NCBI GenBank assembly: GCA_029210625.1
Contig: JARGFU010000014.1
Span: forward strand, 144,400-194,880
DNA length: 50,481 nucleotides
Source: Deltaproteobacteria bacterium
GTDB lineage: Bacteria > Myxococcota > Myxococcia > SLRQ01
Direction of reading: 5' to 3'
The notes beneath the pieces are model-generated. The model was not told where the DNA came from. It searched no databases and saw nothing but the letters and a program-made list of their open reading frames with translations. A program made the translations under genes and the position numbers. Of this stretch, positions 1-9,600 are shown one piece after another. Every line of letters begins with the position of its first letter. Within the stretch, counting starts at the first letter, position 1.

Positions 1-566
1 AGCTGGGTGTTCGTGTCGGTGTCCACGTCCACGGCGCAGGCCCAGGCGGCGCCGTCCCACTTGGCCACCTCGCCCGCGGCGCAGCCCAGGGTCGCCAGGG
101 TGTCGGTGTCGATCGTGTGGGCGCCCATCGAGTAGCCGTTGTTGGCGACGAAGGCGTCCACCTCGGCCTCGCTGAGCTGGGTGTTCGTGTCGGTGTCCAC
201 GTCCACGGCGCAGGCCCAGGCGGCGCCGTCCCACTTGGCCACCTCGCCCGCGCCGCAGCCCAGCGCCGCCAGGGTGTCGGCGCCGGTGTTCAGGTCCGGC
301 GCGCACTCCCAGGCGCCCACCGGGCCGTTCCACTTCGCGACCTGACCGTCCAGGCAGCCCAGCGCCGCCAGGGTGTCGGTGTTCGTGGTGTGCGGCCCGG
401 CAGCGAGCACCGCGCCGCCCACGGTCGTGCCCGGAGCGAGATCGAGCGCACCGTTGGTGACGAAGGCCTCGACCTCGGCCTCGGTGAGCTGGGTGTTCGT
501 GTCGGTGTCCACGTCCACGGCGCAGGCCCAGGCGGCGCCGTTCCACTTCGCGACCTCACCGTCGGC
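1..566 (-). repeat. Direct repeats inside the KWxGxxWxC protein gene
   Basis: Copies begin at about 1, 175 and 487. The first two are identical over about 78 bp; the third diverges after about 60 bp. They encode the KWxGAAWACAVDVDTDTNTQ segment. Near identity at the DNA level points to recent duplication or gene conversion within the gene. Confidence 0.85.
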
Positions 567-1124
567 GCAACCGAGGGCCGCCAGCACGTCGGTGTTCACG
601 GTGTGAGGGCCGGTGGCGAGGTCGGTCGGGACGTTGGCGAGCTCGGCCCAGTCCACCGGATCCGCGGTGCGCCGGAGCTCGCCGGGCGCGACGCCCCCGA
701 GGGTCGCGGCGTCGTCGGCGCTCAGGGCGCTGTCGGCCCTCCCCGCGTACTGGGCGAAGCCCGCGTAGGGGGTGGTCCCCACCGGCAGGCGGGGGGTCAG
801 CTCGGCCTCACCGTCCACGGCCACGCCCAGGAAGAGGCTGCCCTGATCCCGGAAGAGGGCGAGGTCGAGGGTGTCGACCTGGCCGAGGTAGACCGTGAAG
901 TGTCCGCCCTCGACGAGCACCTGCTGGGTCTCGGTGAAGAGGGGCGTGGCCGTGCTCGGATCGTCGTAGAGCGAGAGCACGAGGGTGGTCTCCCCCTCGG
1001 TCGGCGTGCCGTCGGCGGCGCTGAGGTAGCCCTGGACCGGCACGAAGGCGGGCGCGTCGGCCAGCGCCGGGAGGGTGAGCAGAGAGGAGAGGAGGAGAGC
1101 GAGCGCGAGACGCAGAGAGCGCAT
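1..1124 (-). CDS. Exported repeat protein with KWxGxxWxC units (C-terminus beyond window)
   Basis: The frame runs from an ATG at 1124 to the left edge without a stop, so at least 374 residues are present and the C-terminus is missing. A signal peptide ends near LPALADAP. A domain of about 120 residues follows (FVPVQGYLSAADGTPTEG onward), resembling the N-terminal region of secreted proteins that carry tail-fibre-like repeats. From about residue 185 a unit recurs: LGCxxGxVAKWxGxxWxC, then DVDTDTNTQL and a short EAEVxAFV stretch. Each unit holds two Cys and an Asp/Thr-rich run, which suggests disulfides and calcium binding. A GAGGT sequence lies 8 nt before the start. The lipoprotein gene upstream ends 59 bp away on the same strand, so the two may be co-transcribed. 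The likely role is surface binding or structure; no enzyme motif is seen. Confidence 0.8.
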   Translation of the reverse strand, partial: MRSLRLALALLLSSLLTLPALADAPAFVPVQGYLSAADGTPTEGETTLVLSLYDDPSTATPLFTETQQVLVEGGHFTVYLGQVDTLDLALFRDQGSLFLGVAVDGEAELTPRLPVGTTPYAGFAQYAGRADSALSADDAATLGGVAPGELRRTADPVDWAELANVPTDLATGPHTVNTDVLAALGCADGEVAKWNGAAWACAVDVDTDTNTQLTEAEVEAFVTNGALDLAPGTTVGGAVLAAGPHTTNTDTLAALGCLDGQVAKWNGPVGAWECAPDLNTGADTLAALGCGAGEVAKWDGAAWACAVDVDTDTNTQLSEAEVDAFVANNGYSMGAHTIDTDTLATLGCAAGEVAKWDGAAWACAVDVDTDTNTQ

Positions 1125-1183
1125 GGTGGACCTCGAGAGAGGATGGAGAGCGTGAGAGGGGCGGGGGTCGATGCCGGTGCCGG

Positions 1184-1519
1184 TCATCGTCCGACCTCCG
1201 GCCCGGCCTCGAGGCTGCGGCCGGAGCCGTCCGCCTCACCCATGGGCTGAGGGGCCCCGATGGTCAGGCGCAGCTTGCGATCGGCGGAGCCGGCCTCGCC
1301 GCCCCCGCCGACCAGCCGCAGGGAGGTGGGCCGGCGGGTGACCTCGCCGCCGTCGCTCCCGCCGCCATCGCTGCTGCCCCCGTCGGTGCCGCCGCCGTCG
1401 GTGGTCCCACCGTCGTCGACGCTGCCGTCCGGGGTGCCACCCCCGCCACGACAGTCACAGGCCGAGAGACACACCACCGCCAGGAGCAGCGGCAAGAGCC
1501 GACCCCTCTTTCGAATCAT
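1184..1519 (-). CDS. Small lipoprotein with Asp-Gly-Gly linker
   Basis: The 111-residue product starts MIRKRGRLLPLLLAVVC, with a type II signal peptide and a lipobox ending at a Cys near residue 17 or 21 (CLSACDC). After the Cys comes a low-complexity linker of DGG, TDGG and SDGG units to about residue 58, typical of myxobacterial lipoproteins. A short tail follows (RRPTSLRLVGGGGEAGSADRK). No catalytic motif is visible. The ATG at 1519 was chosen because the signal peptide begins there; an AAGGAAA lies about 15 nt upstream and a TAGGTT (-10-like, minus strand 1569-1564) lies 44 nt upstream. It faces the Cys-cluster gene at 1656 and is followed by the repeat protein at 1124. Function unknown. 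Confidence 0.75.
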   Translation of the reverse strand: MIRKRGRLLPLLLAVVCLSACDCRGGGGTPDGSVDDGGTTDGGGTDGGSSDGGGSDGGEVTRRPTSLRLVGGGGEAGSADRKLRLTIGAPQPMGEADGSGRSLEAGPEVGR

Positions 1520-1655
1520 CGAAAGACCCCGTTTCCTTGCGGCCCCACCGCCTGGACCGCGCCAACCTATGAGGCTCGCCGGAGGCCGGCAAGGCCCGCG
1601 GCCCAACGATTTTGCCGGTATCCGTGCCGGTGCCGCCCTGGGATACTCGATCTCG

Positions 1656-2855
1656 TTGAGCACCAAGACCATCCGGGCGCCCGAAGCTCGCTTCACCTGC
1701 GAGGGCGACGGACGGTGCTGCACGCGCTGGAGCGTCCCGGTCTCGGCGGAGGTCGTCGAGCGCCTGCGCGCCCACGACTGGACCGGCGTCGGCGCGGGTG
1801 ACCCCTTCCTGCCCGTTGCGGGCAGCGGCGAGCCCTTCCGCCTGCGCCTGGTGGACGAGCGCTGCTTCTTCCTCGACGCCGAGAACCGCTGCGAGATCCA
1901 GAAGCGGCTGGGCCACGAGGCCAAGCCGGCGGCCTGCAAGGCCTTCCCCCTGCAGCTCACCTCCATCGGCGGCCAGACCCACGCCCGGCTCTCCTTCTAC
2001 TGCCCCACGGTCTGCGCCGATCGGGGCAAGCGCCTCTCGGAGCAGCAGCGCTGGCTGAAGACCGTCGAGCGGAGCGCGGAGGTGCACCCTCGCTGCGCCC
2101 CCCTGCGGCTCAGCCCGGACATCGAGATCGGCCTCCGGGATCAGGGTGAGGTCGATCGCGAGCTGGCGCGGCGCCTCGGAGAGACCGGCGCCTCGATGGC
2201 CGACCGGCTCGCCACCTGCGTCGGCCTGCTGCAGGTCATCCAGAGCCAGCACAGCGAGGGCGGGATCGCCGTCGCGATGGGGCTGAAGCGCGCGAGCGCC
2301 ATGGAGAGCGGGGAGCTGGCGAGGCTCGGACGCGAGGGTGGCGAGGCCCCCCGCGCCGGGCCGGTCCTCTCCCTCTTCCTCGCCTCGGACTGCCTGCCGG
2401 GACCCTGGGCGAAGGCCGGCCACTTCTTCGGGGTGCGCTTCTTCGGCCTCGGTCTCTCGAAGCTGCGCTCCCGGGCCATGGGGGCGAAGGCCTCCCGCGG
2501 GCGCATCGCCGCCGTCACCTTCGCGCCCGGCGAGGAGGGCGACGCGCTCCTCACCCGCTACTTCATCGCCAAGCTCGTGGGGCGCCGGCACCTCGCCGAC
2601 CAGCTCGACCTGCTGCGGGGCTTCAACCTGCTGGTGGTCGCCTACGGGATGATCGTGCTGCTGGCCCGGCTGAAGGCCGCCAGCGAGGGGCAGCCCGGCG
2701 TGCGCCAGAGCGATCTCCTGGCCGCGGTGCAGGCGACGGAGCTCCTCGTGCTGGAGCACACCGCCATCCACCGGACCTCCTCCTTCTCCCACCTGCTGGA
2801 GAAGATCCTGGACGAGCCCACCCTCTGCAGCTCGATGCTGGCCCGGGCGGCCTGA
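1656..2855 (+). CDS. YkgJ/FliB-like cysteine-cluster protein
   Basis: The protein has about 399 residues. The N-terminus carries CEGDGRCCTRW, then CFFLDAENRCEIQKRLG and KPAACKAFPLQL. This Cys pattern is typical of the CxxCxxCC zinc/iron-chelating family (YkgJ, PF03692), which includes the flagellin lysine N-methylase FliB. About 240 helical residues without a recognised motif follow. I chose the TTG at 1656, just before STKTIRAPEARF, because the family region begins there; an in-frame ATG at 1569 would add 29 residues that do not look like this family. The gene is convergent with the kinase gene, with 1 nt between the stops. No flagellin gene is nearby, so the substrate is open. Confidence 0.8.
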   Translation: MSTKTIRAPEARFTCEGDGRCCTRWSVPVSAEVVERLRAHDWTGVGAGDPFLPVAGSGEPFRLRLVDERCFFLDAENRCEIQKRLGHEAKPAACKAFPLQLTSIGGQTHARLSFYCPTVCADRGKRLSEQQRWLKTVERSAEVHPRCAPLRLSPDIEIGLRDQGEVDRELARRLGETGASMADRLATCVGLLQVIQSQHSEGGIAVAMGLKRASAMESGELARLGREGGEAPRAGPVLSLFLASDCLPGPWAKAGHFFGVRFFGLGLSKLRSRAMGAKASRGRIAAVTFAPGEEGDALLTRYFIAKLVGRRHLADQLDLLRGFNLLVVAYGMIVLLARLKAASEGQPGVRQSDLLAAVQATELLVLEHTAIHRTSSFSHLLEKILDEPTLCSSMLARAA

Positions 2856-2856
2856 C

Positions 2857-5800
2857 CTATTCGGCCGCGCCGCCCTCGGTGCGGGCGAGCCCGGCGCGCG
2901 CCTCGTCGTAGTAGGGCACCCCGGTGTCGGTGGTGCCCACCACGTGGCGGTAGTCGTCGGCGGCCGCCGGGGCGTTGCCCAGATCCTCGTTGGCCTTCGC
3001 CCGGAGCATCCGGGCCTGGCGGGTCAGGGGGCTGGTGGGGTGATCGGCGATCAGCTTGGAGCAGGTGCTGACGGTCTCGGGCTTCTGGCCGTTGCCGTAG
3101 TAGGCCTGGGCCAGGCCCATCAGGGCGGGGACGTACTTGGGCGAGCCCGCCTGCTCCTCGAGGAAGCGCCCGTAGGCCTCGGCGGCGGCCCAGTGGTTGC
3201 CCGCGTCGAGGTTCGCCTTGCCGATGTAGTAGTCGGCCTCCCGGGCCTGGGGACGCTTGGGGAACTCGGCCTTGAGCTTCTGGAAGCCGGCGATGGCCGC
3301 GTCGAGCTCGCCCTTGCGGTACTTGCCCAGGGATTCCTCGTAGAGCAGCCGCGCCGCCTCCGCGTTGCCGGTGTCGGCGGCGGCCATCCCGGCCTCGTGC
3401 TGCTTGCGCAGCGCCGCGTCCTCGGTGTCGTCGAGGCCCTTCTTGAGATCGGTCGAGACCCGGTCGGCCTCCTCGGTCGCGCTGGAGACGAAGCTGCCGA
3501 TGCCCGAGAAGATCGCCCAGACGACGCCGGCCACCACCAGCAGCCCGACGACCTTCAGGCCCCAGGCCTCCCAGGCGGCCCGCACGTAGTCGAGGGCGGT
3601 CGGATCGGGGAGCGGCTCGGTGACCTCGGCCGCCTCGGGGCGCCCGCCGGGGATCACCGGGCCCGCCGCCTTGAAGCCGCCGGTGTGCACCCCCGCGACC
3701 AGCGCGGCGGTGTCCGGCCCCATCCCGGGGCGCGCGCCGGTGACGCCGGTGGCGCGGGTGGCCCCCTTCTTCGGCCCCTTCGCCTTCACCTCCACGTGCT
3801 GGCCGGTGAGCATCGAGAGCTGGCTGGCGGTGTAGCCGTCGTCGGGGCGCAGGCGCAGGTAGCGCTTGAAGAAGCCCACCGCCTTGTAGAGGTTTCCCTC
3901 GTTCCGGTAGAGGTTCGCCAGGCGCTGGAGGATGCCGGCGTTGTCGGGCTCCTGCTCGAGGAGCTGCTCGAGCTCGACGATCTTGGGGTTGGCGCTCTGC
4001 CCGAACTGGATCCCCTCGGCCTCGCAGACCTGAGTGAGCAGCTCGGTGGCCTCGGCGTTCTCGGGGTCACGCAGCACCGCCCGGTAGAGGGCGAGGGAGG
4101 CCTGGCGCCGCTCGGCGGGGCCGGCCTCGAGGAGGCGGCGGCCCTCGGCGAGCCAGTGGACCGAGACCTCCTGGATCAGCCCGGCGACGGTCCGGTCGGC
4201 GTCGGAGAGGGCCTCGGCCAGCAGGTTCGGCCGCGTCGCGCGGTGCCGCTCCAGGTAGGGCCCGATGGCCTCGAGCACCGCCTGGCCGCTGGGGGGTCGC
4301 TCGGCGGGCTCCGCGGAGAGGAGCGAGTCGAGGAGGGCCTCGATCTCGGGGGGGACCGTCGGCTCCTTCTCGTAGATGGGCGGGACGATCCCCTTGAGCA
4401 GGCGCGCCACGGTGGTGGCGGCGTCGTCGGCGGCGTTCGGGTTCTCCCCGGAGAGCAGCTCGTAGAGCACGATGCCGGCCGCGTAGAGATCCGAGCGGGC
4501 GTCGAGGCCCTCGCCCCGCGCCTGCTCCGGGCTCATGTAGGCCGGCGTCCCCACCAGCATGCCGGTCTGGGTGAGGGCCGCGCCGCCCACGGTCTTGGCG
4601 ATGCCGAAGTCGGCCACCTTCAACACGCCCGAGGAGGTCAGGAGCATGTTTGCCGGCTTCACGTCCCGGTGCACGATGCCCTGCTGGTGGGCGAAGTGCA
4701 GGCCGGTGACCAGCTGCGCGAAGATCTCCACGGCGAGGGGCGCGGGCATCCGCTGGACCTTCTTCATCAGGTCCTCGACCGTGCCCGCGTCGACGAACTC
4801 GGAGGCCATCCAGTAGCGGCCGCCCTCCTCGCCGTAGGAGAAGACCTCGACGACGTTGCCGTGGTGGATGTCGATGGTGCTGCGCACCTCGTGGAGGAAG
4901 CGCTGGACGAAGCTGGGATCGTTGGCCAGCTGCGGCTGCATCACCTTCAGCGCCACCTCCCGCCCGTCGTTGCCCTGAGCCAGGTAGACGGTGGCCATGC
5001 CGCCGCCGCCCAGGGGCTTCACCACCGTGAACTCGCCCACGGCCATGCCGGGGACGATCGGCGTCACCTCCGCGCCGGGGATCGAGACCGCGCCGCTGCC
5101 GGTGGCCGCCACCGAGGCGGTGCCGGTGGTCCCGATCGAGGCGCTGCCGGTGGTGGCGACGCTGGCGCTGCCCGTGGTCGCCACGGAGGCCGCCCGGGCG
5201 CTGCCGGTGGTCGCCACGCTCGCCGCCCCGGTGGTCGCCACCGAGGGCGTGGGCGCAGGAGCCGGGGGTGGCGGCGGAGTGGCCGCAGGAGGCGCGGTTG
5301 GCGCGGGAGGCACGGCTGCCGCGGGAGGCGCCGCCGCTGCGGGAGGGGCACCGGGCGCGGGCTGGCCGTAGGGGAGCGTCCCACCGGCGCCGGGGGCGGG
5401 GGCAGGGGCTGTGGCAGGTGCGGCCGGAGCCTGCTGAGCCGCGTGCCCGGAGGCCATCAGCCTGGTGGCGCCGGCCGTGGCCGCGGCCAGCCGGCCCAGC
5501 GCCCGGCGCACCGCCGCCTCCTCGGCGAGGAAGGCCTGGTGGGGCGGCAGGGCCCCGGCGGCCTGGGAGGTCACCCAGGAGGGCTGAGCGAAGGCCACCG
5601 CCAGGGTCTCGCCCTGGCGTCCGAAGGGCACCGCCAGCAGGCGCTGGCAGAGGGCGAGATCCACCCCGGTGAGGGCGGCGGGATCGAAGGCGTCGAGGTG
5701 CGCCGAGGGGACGACGCGCAGGCCGTAGGCCGCCCCGAAGGCCTGGAGGATGGCCTCGATCGCGACGCCCTCTCCGGCCAGGTGGGTGAGGAAGACGCCC

Positions 5801-5916
5801 CCCTCCCCCTTGGTCTTCGCCTGCGCGGCCCCGACCTGTTCACGAGTCGCCGCACCCTGCGCCATGAGCGCCCTGGCGGCCTCTGCCAGCGGATTCTTGG
5901 CCCCTTGATCCGGCAT
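2857..5916 (-). CDS. Membrane Ser/Thr protein kinase with GspE-N-like and TPR domains
   Basis: The 1019-residue protein has several parts. Residues 8-145 resemble the N-terminal domain of type II secretion ATPases (GspE_N/MshEN). Residues 155-225 are Pro/Ala-rich. Residues 225-280 repeat SVATTGSA-like units rich in Ser/Thr. Residues 295-560 form a Hanks-type kinase with glycine loop 303-310, Lys324, Glu343, HRD at 417-419, DFG at 437-439 and SPE at 462-464, so all key residues are kept. A TPR-like region follows at 600-700, a transmembrane segment near 788-811, then periplasmic TPR/YbgF-like repeats to the end. The ATG at 5916 was preferred over an upstream TTG at 5955. GAGACT, a possible -10 variant, lies 10 nt before the start. 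The role is probably phospho-signalling at the inner membrane; partners are unknown. Confidence 0.9.
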   Translation of the reverse strand: MPDQGAKNPLAEAARALMAQGAATREQVGAAQAKTKGEGGVFLTHLAGEGVAIEAILQAFGAAYGLRVVPSAHLDAFDPAALTGVDLALCQRLLAVPFGRQGETLAVAFAQPSWVTSQAAGALPPHQAFLAEEAAVRRALGRLAAATAGATRLMASGHAAQQAPAAPATAPAPAPGAGGTLPYGQPAPGAPPAAAAPPAAAVPPAPTAPPAATPPPPPAPAPTPSVATTGAASVATTGSARAASVATTGSASVATTGSASIGTTGTASVAATGSGAVSIPGAEVTPIVPGMAVGEFTVVKPLGGGGMATVYLAQGNDGREVALKVMQPQLANDPSFVQRFLHEVRSTIDIHHGNVVEVFSYGEEGGRYWMASEFVDAGTVEDLMKKVQRMPAPLAVEIFAQLVTGLHFAHQQGIVHRDVKPANMLLTSSGVLKVADFGIAKTVGGAALTQTGMLVGTPAYMSPEQARGEGLDARSDLYAAGIVLYELLSGENPNAADDAATTVARLLKGIVPPIYEKEPTVPPEIEALLDSLLSAEPAERPPSGQAVLEAIGPYLERHRATRPNLLAEALSDADRTVAGLIQEVSVHWLAEGRRLLEAGPAERRQASLALYRAVLRDPENAEATELLTQVCEAEGIQFGQSANPKIVELEQLLEQEPDNAGILQRLANLYRNEGNLYKAVGFFKRYLRLRPDDGYTASQLSMLTGQHVEVKAKGPKKGATRATGVTGARPGMGPDTAALVAGVHTGGFKAAGPVIPGGRPEAAEVTEPLPDPTALDYVRAAWEAWGLKVVGLLVVAGVVWAIFSGIGSFVSSATEEADRVSTDLKKGLDDTEDAALRKQHEAGMAAADTGNAEAARLLYEESLGKYRKGELDAAIAGFQKLKAEFPKRPQAREADYYIGKANLDAGNHWAAAEAYGRFLEEQAGSPKYVPALMGLAQAYYGNGQKPETVSTCSKLIADHPTSPLTRQARMLRAKANEDLGNAPAAADDYRHVVGTTDTGVPYYDEARAGLARTEGGAAE

Positions 5917-6033
5917 CCCGGCCGGAAGTCTCCCGCATTCCCCGGGGAAGCGCAAAGCCCCCCTCGACGCCCTGCCGGGCGGCTGCTAGGGGAGTGCAGC
6001 GCCAGTCCTCGTCCCCGGCGCCGGAGGGCCCCG

Positions 6034-6594
6034 ATGATGGAACGAGCCTGGAGGTGGCCGGCCCTGCTCGGCGTCTTGCTCCTCGCTGCGGCGGGAGCCT
6101 GCCAGGGCGCCCCGGCGGCGCCCGAACCCTGCCCCGAGTGCGCGGCCTGCCCCGAGTGCGCCGCGTGCAGCGCCTGCCCCGACTGCCCCGGGCTCCCGGC
6201 GGCCTCCGGGGTCCCCGAGCCTCCCGCGGATCGCCCCGGCGACCTGCCGGGCAGCGCCGCGGTCGACCGTAGCTCCTTCCGGATCGCCACGGCCGTGGAC
6301 GCGATGAACGCCCTGGCCCGGGGGGATCTCGAGGCGGCCCGGCGGGGCTTCCGCAAGGACCTGGAAGAGGCGCTGCCCGCCGCGCGGCTGGCCCAGGTCT
6401 ATCAGGGGGTGGTCGAGGCCCACGGCGCTCCGGGCGAGCTGATGGACGCCTGGGAGACCACGGTGATGGACGAGGGGCGCAGGCTGGAGGCCGCCGCGGT
6501 CCTCTTGCGGATGAGCGCGAGCCCGGTCCGCTTCCGCCTGCTGGTCGTCTACGACCGGCAGGCCATCCAGGGCTTCTGGCTACGGCCGCTCTAG
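6034..6594 (+). CDS. DUF3887-like lipoprotein with a Cys-every-third-residue stretch
   Basis: The 186-residue product starts MMERAWRWPA, with a lipoprotein signal and lipobox Cys23 (AAAGAC). Residues about 33-51 have seven Cys, each separated by two residues (CPEC, AAC, PEC, AAC, SAC, PDC). A Pro/Gly linker follows. From residue 85 to the end is a compact domain (NALARGDLEAARRGF ... FRLLVVYDRQAIQGFWLRPL) resembling DUF3887, found in exported proteins and fused to hydrolases. GGAGGG lies 6 nt before the ATG. The gene ends 14 nt before the tricorn gene on the same strand. The Cys run could bind metal or form disulfides next to the lipid anchor; this is inference. The domain assignment rests on overall pattern only. 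Confidence 0.75.
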   Translation: MMERAWRWPALLGVLLLAAAGACQGAPAAPEPCPECAACPECAACSACPDCPGLPAASGVPEPPADRPGDLPGSAAVDRSSFRIATAVDAMNALARGDLEAARRGFRKDLEEALPAARLAQVYQGVVEAHGAPGELMDAWETTVMDEGRRLEAAAVLLRMSASPVRFRLLVVYDRQAIQGFWLRPL

Positions 6595-6597
6595 GTT
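6592..6597 (+). promoter_or_regulatory. Putative -10 box TAGGTT for leaderless tricorn transcript
   Basis: TAGGTT ends 11 nt before the tricorn ATG, and no Shine-Dalgarno is present between them. The TAG is also the stop of the preceding gene, so this instance alone is weak. It is listed because the same spacing recurs elsewhere in the window. No clear -35 is seen. Confidence 0.4.
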
Positions 6598-6608
6598 ATC
6601 ACCGCGCG

Positions 6609-9600
6609 ATGGCACGCCCCTCCGGCTACTACCGCATGCCCACCCTCCACGGGGACCGCCTGGTCTTCGTCTGCGAGGACGAGCTCTTCGAGGTCTCTGC
6701 GTCCGGCGGGCGCGCCCGGCAGCTGACCGACTCCATCGGCCGCAAGGTCTGGCCGCGCCTCTCCCCCGGCGGCGACCTCCTGGTCTTCGGGAGCGCCGAC
6801 GAGGGCGAGACCGAGCTGTGGTCGATGCCGGCCGGTGGCGGCGAGGCCCGCCGGCTGACCTACTTCGGCAGCGACGCCCGTCCGCGCTCCTTCGCCCCCG
6901 ACGGCCGCTCGGTGATCGTCGCCTCGACCCACCGCGCCGCCCTCCCCAAGCACACCGAGCTCTTCCGGGTGCACCTGGAGGAGGAGGGCAGCCCCCGCGT
7001 CGAGGCCCTCGAGCTGGGCCTGGGCTGGGACCTGGCCGAGGGCGGCCCCGGCGGGGCCGTGGTGCTGGGCCGCCACACCCTCGATCCCGCGCGCTGGAAG
7101 CGCTACCGGGGCGGCACCGCCGGGCAGCTCTGGCTCAAGCCCGGCGACTCGGAGGAGTTCGTCCTCCTGTCCTGCGAGGGGAACGTCGCCTCGCCCTTCT
7201 TCCTGGGCGAGCGCCTCTACTTCGTCTCGGACCGGGAGGGGCACGGCAACCTCTACTCCGTCGCCCTCGAGGGCACGCAGATCGTCGATCGCCGGCGCCA
7301 CACCGACCACGACGACTTCTACGTGCGCAACGCCAGCAGCGACGGCGCCCGGGTCGTCTACCACGCCGGGGGCGACCTCTTCGTCCACGACCCCGCGTCC
7401 GGCGAGACGGCCGCGGTCGAGGTGGACATCGCCTCCTCCCGCCGCGCGCGGCACCGGCGCTTCGTCGACGCCTCCGACTTCCTGGAGGACTACGAGCCCC
7501 ACCCCCAGGGTCACCGGCAGGTCGTGGTCTCCCGGGGCAAGGTCTTCTCCTTCGGCAACTGGGAGGGCCCGGTGCTGGTGCACGAGGGCCCCGGCGGCGG
7601 CCGGCACCGCCTGGCCCGCTGGCGCCACGACGGCGAGGCGGTGGTGGCGGTCACCGACGCCCCGGGTGAGGAGGCCCTCGTCGTGCTCCCCCTCGACCCG
7701 GCGCTGGAGCCCACCCTCATCGAGGGCCTCGACCTCGGCCGGATCGTCGAGCTCCAGGCCTCCCCCACCCGCCCCGAGGTGGCGCTGGTCAACCACCGGA
7801 TGCAGCTGCTCCACGTCGATCTGGCGACGGGGAAGCTCGTCGAGCTCGATCGCGGCGTCCACTCCCGCCCGGGGGACCTCGCCTTCTCACCCTGCGGCAG
7901 CTACCTGGCCTACGCCTACCCCGACACGCCGCGGACCAGCTGTATCCGCCTGGCCGCCATCGACGGCAGCGGACCGGTGGATGTCACCCGCCCGGTGCTC
8001 CACGACGGCCGCCCGGTCTGGGATCCCGACGGGCGCTTCCTCTTCTTCATCGGCGCCCGGGTCTTCAACCCGGTCGAGGACGGGCTGCACTTCGAGCTGG
8101 GCTTCCCCTGGGGGGAGCGGCCCTACGCCCTGCCCCTGCAGGCCGACGTTCGATCGCCCTTCATCAAGGAGCCGATGCCCCTGAAGAAGGACGATCCTCC
8201 GGAGCCCGAGCCCGAGCACGAGAAGGAGAAGGCTGAGGCTGAGGCGGAGGCGGAGAAGAAGGACGACGACAAGATCGAGCCCATCAAGATCGATCTCGAG
8301 GGCATCCAGGATCGACTGCTGCCCTTCCCCGTCGCCCAGCGCCGCATCGTCGATCTCGGGGCCGGCGAGGGGCGCCTCTTCTTCCAGTCCGAGCCCCTCG
8401 AGGGTGCCCTCCACGACCCCTACGATCCGCGCGAGCCCGGCCCCCGGGACGAGCTCTGGGTCTGGGACCTGGAGGAGGAGAGCCTCGAGCTGGTCACCGC
8501 CGGCATCGAGTCCTTCACCCTCTCCCGGGACGCCAGCACCCTCGTCTACCACGCCGGCCGCGACCTGCGGGCGGTGCTGGCGAGCGACAAGCTCCCGATC
8601 GAGGACGGCTTCAACCGGCGCGCGGGCTGGATCGATCCCGGCCGCCTGCGGATCAGCATCGATCCGGCGGCCGAGTGGCGGCAGATCTTCGACGAGGCCT
8701 GGCGCCTGCAGCGCGACCAGTTCTGGTCCCCCGACATGTCGCAGGTGGACTGGGAGGCGGTGCACGCCCGCTACCGCCCGCTGGTCGAGCGCGTCGCCTC
8801 GCGCACCGAGCTCTCGGATCTGCTCTGGGAGATGCAGGGCGAGCTGGGCACCAGCCACGCCTACGAGTACGGCGGCGACTACCCCTACCAGCCCCACTAC
8901 CGGATCGGGCACCTGGGCGCCGATCTCTCCCTCGCGGCGGACGGCCGGGGCTTCGTCATCGAGCGCATCCTGCGCGGCGCGCCCGGCGAGGCCGACGAGG
9001 ACTCGCCCCTGGCCTCCCCCGGCCTCGACCTCGCGGCGGGGGACGTCGTCCTCGCCGTGAACGGCCAACCCGTGGGCGCCCGGCGCAGCGTGGGCGAGGC
9101 CCTGCTCCACCAGGCCGGCCAGGAGGTCGCCCTCACCGTCCGGCGGGGCGACGGCCCCCTGCGGCGGGTCACGGTGAGCACCCTGCGCCACGAGCAGGAC
9201 CTGCGCTACCGCGCCTGGGTGGAGGAGCGGCGCGCGCTGGTCCACGCGCGCAGCGAGGGCAAGGTCGGCTACCTCCACCTCCCGGATATGCGGGCGGCGG
9301 GCTACGCCGCCTTCCACCGCGACTTCCTGCGTGAGTGCGATCGCGACGCCCTCGTCATCGACGTGCGGGGCAACGGCGGCGGCAACGTCTCGCAGCTGAT
9401 CCTGGAGAAGCTGGCCCGCAAGCGCGTGGGCTTCGACCAGCCCCGCCACGGCACGCCGATCCCCTACTTCCAGGAGTCGCCGGCCGGCCCCCTGGTCTGC
9501 CTCACCGACGAGCTGGCCGGCTCGGACGGCGACATCTTCTGCCACTGCTTCAAGCTCCTGGGCCTGGGCAAGCTGGTGGGGATGCGCACCTGGGGCGGCG

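Noticed and set aside
2944-6033. Very long open frame on the plus strand opposite the kinase gene
   Set aside because: It is antisense to a gene with clear kinase motifs and its translation is low-complexity Gly/Arg/Leu; high GC makes such frames common. Only the part from 6034 is a real gene.
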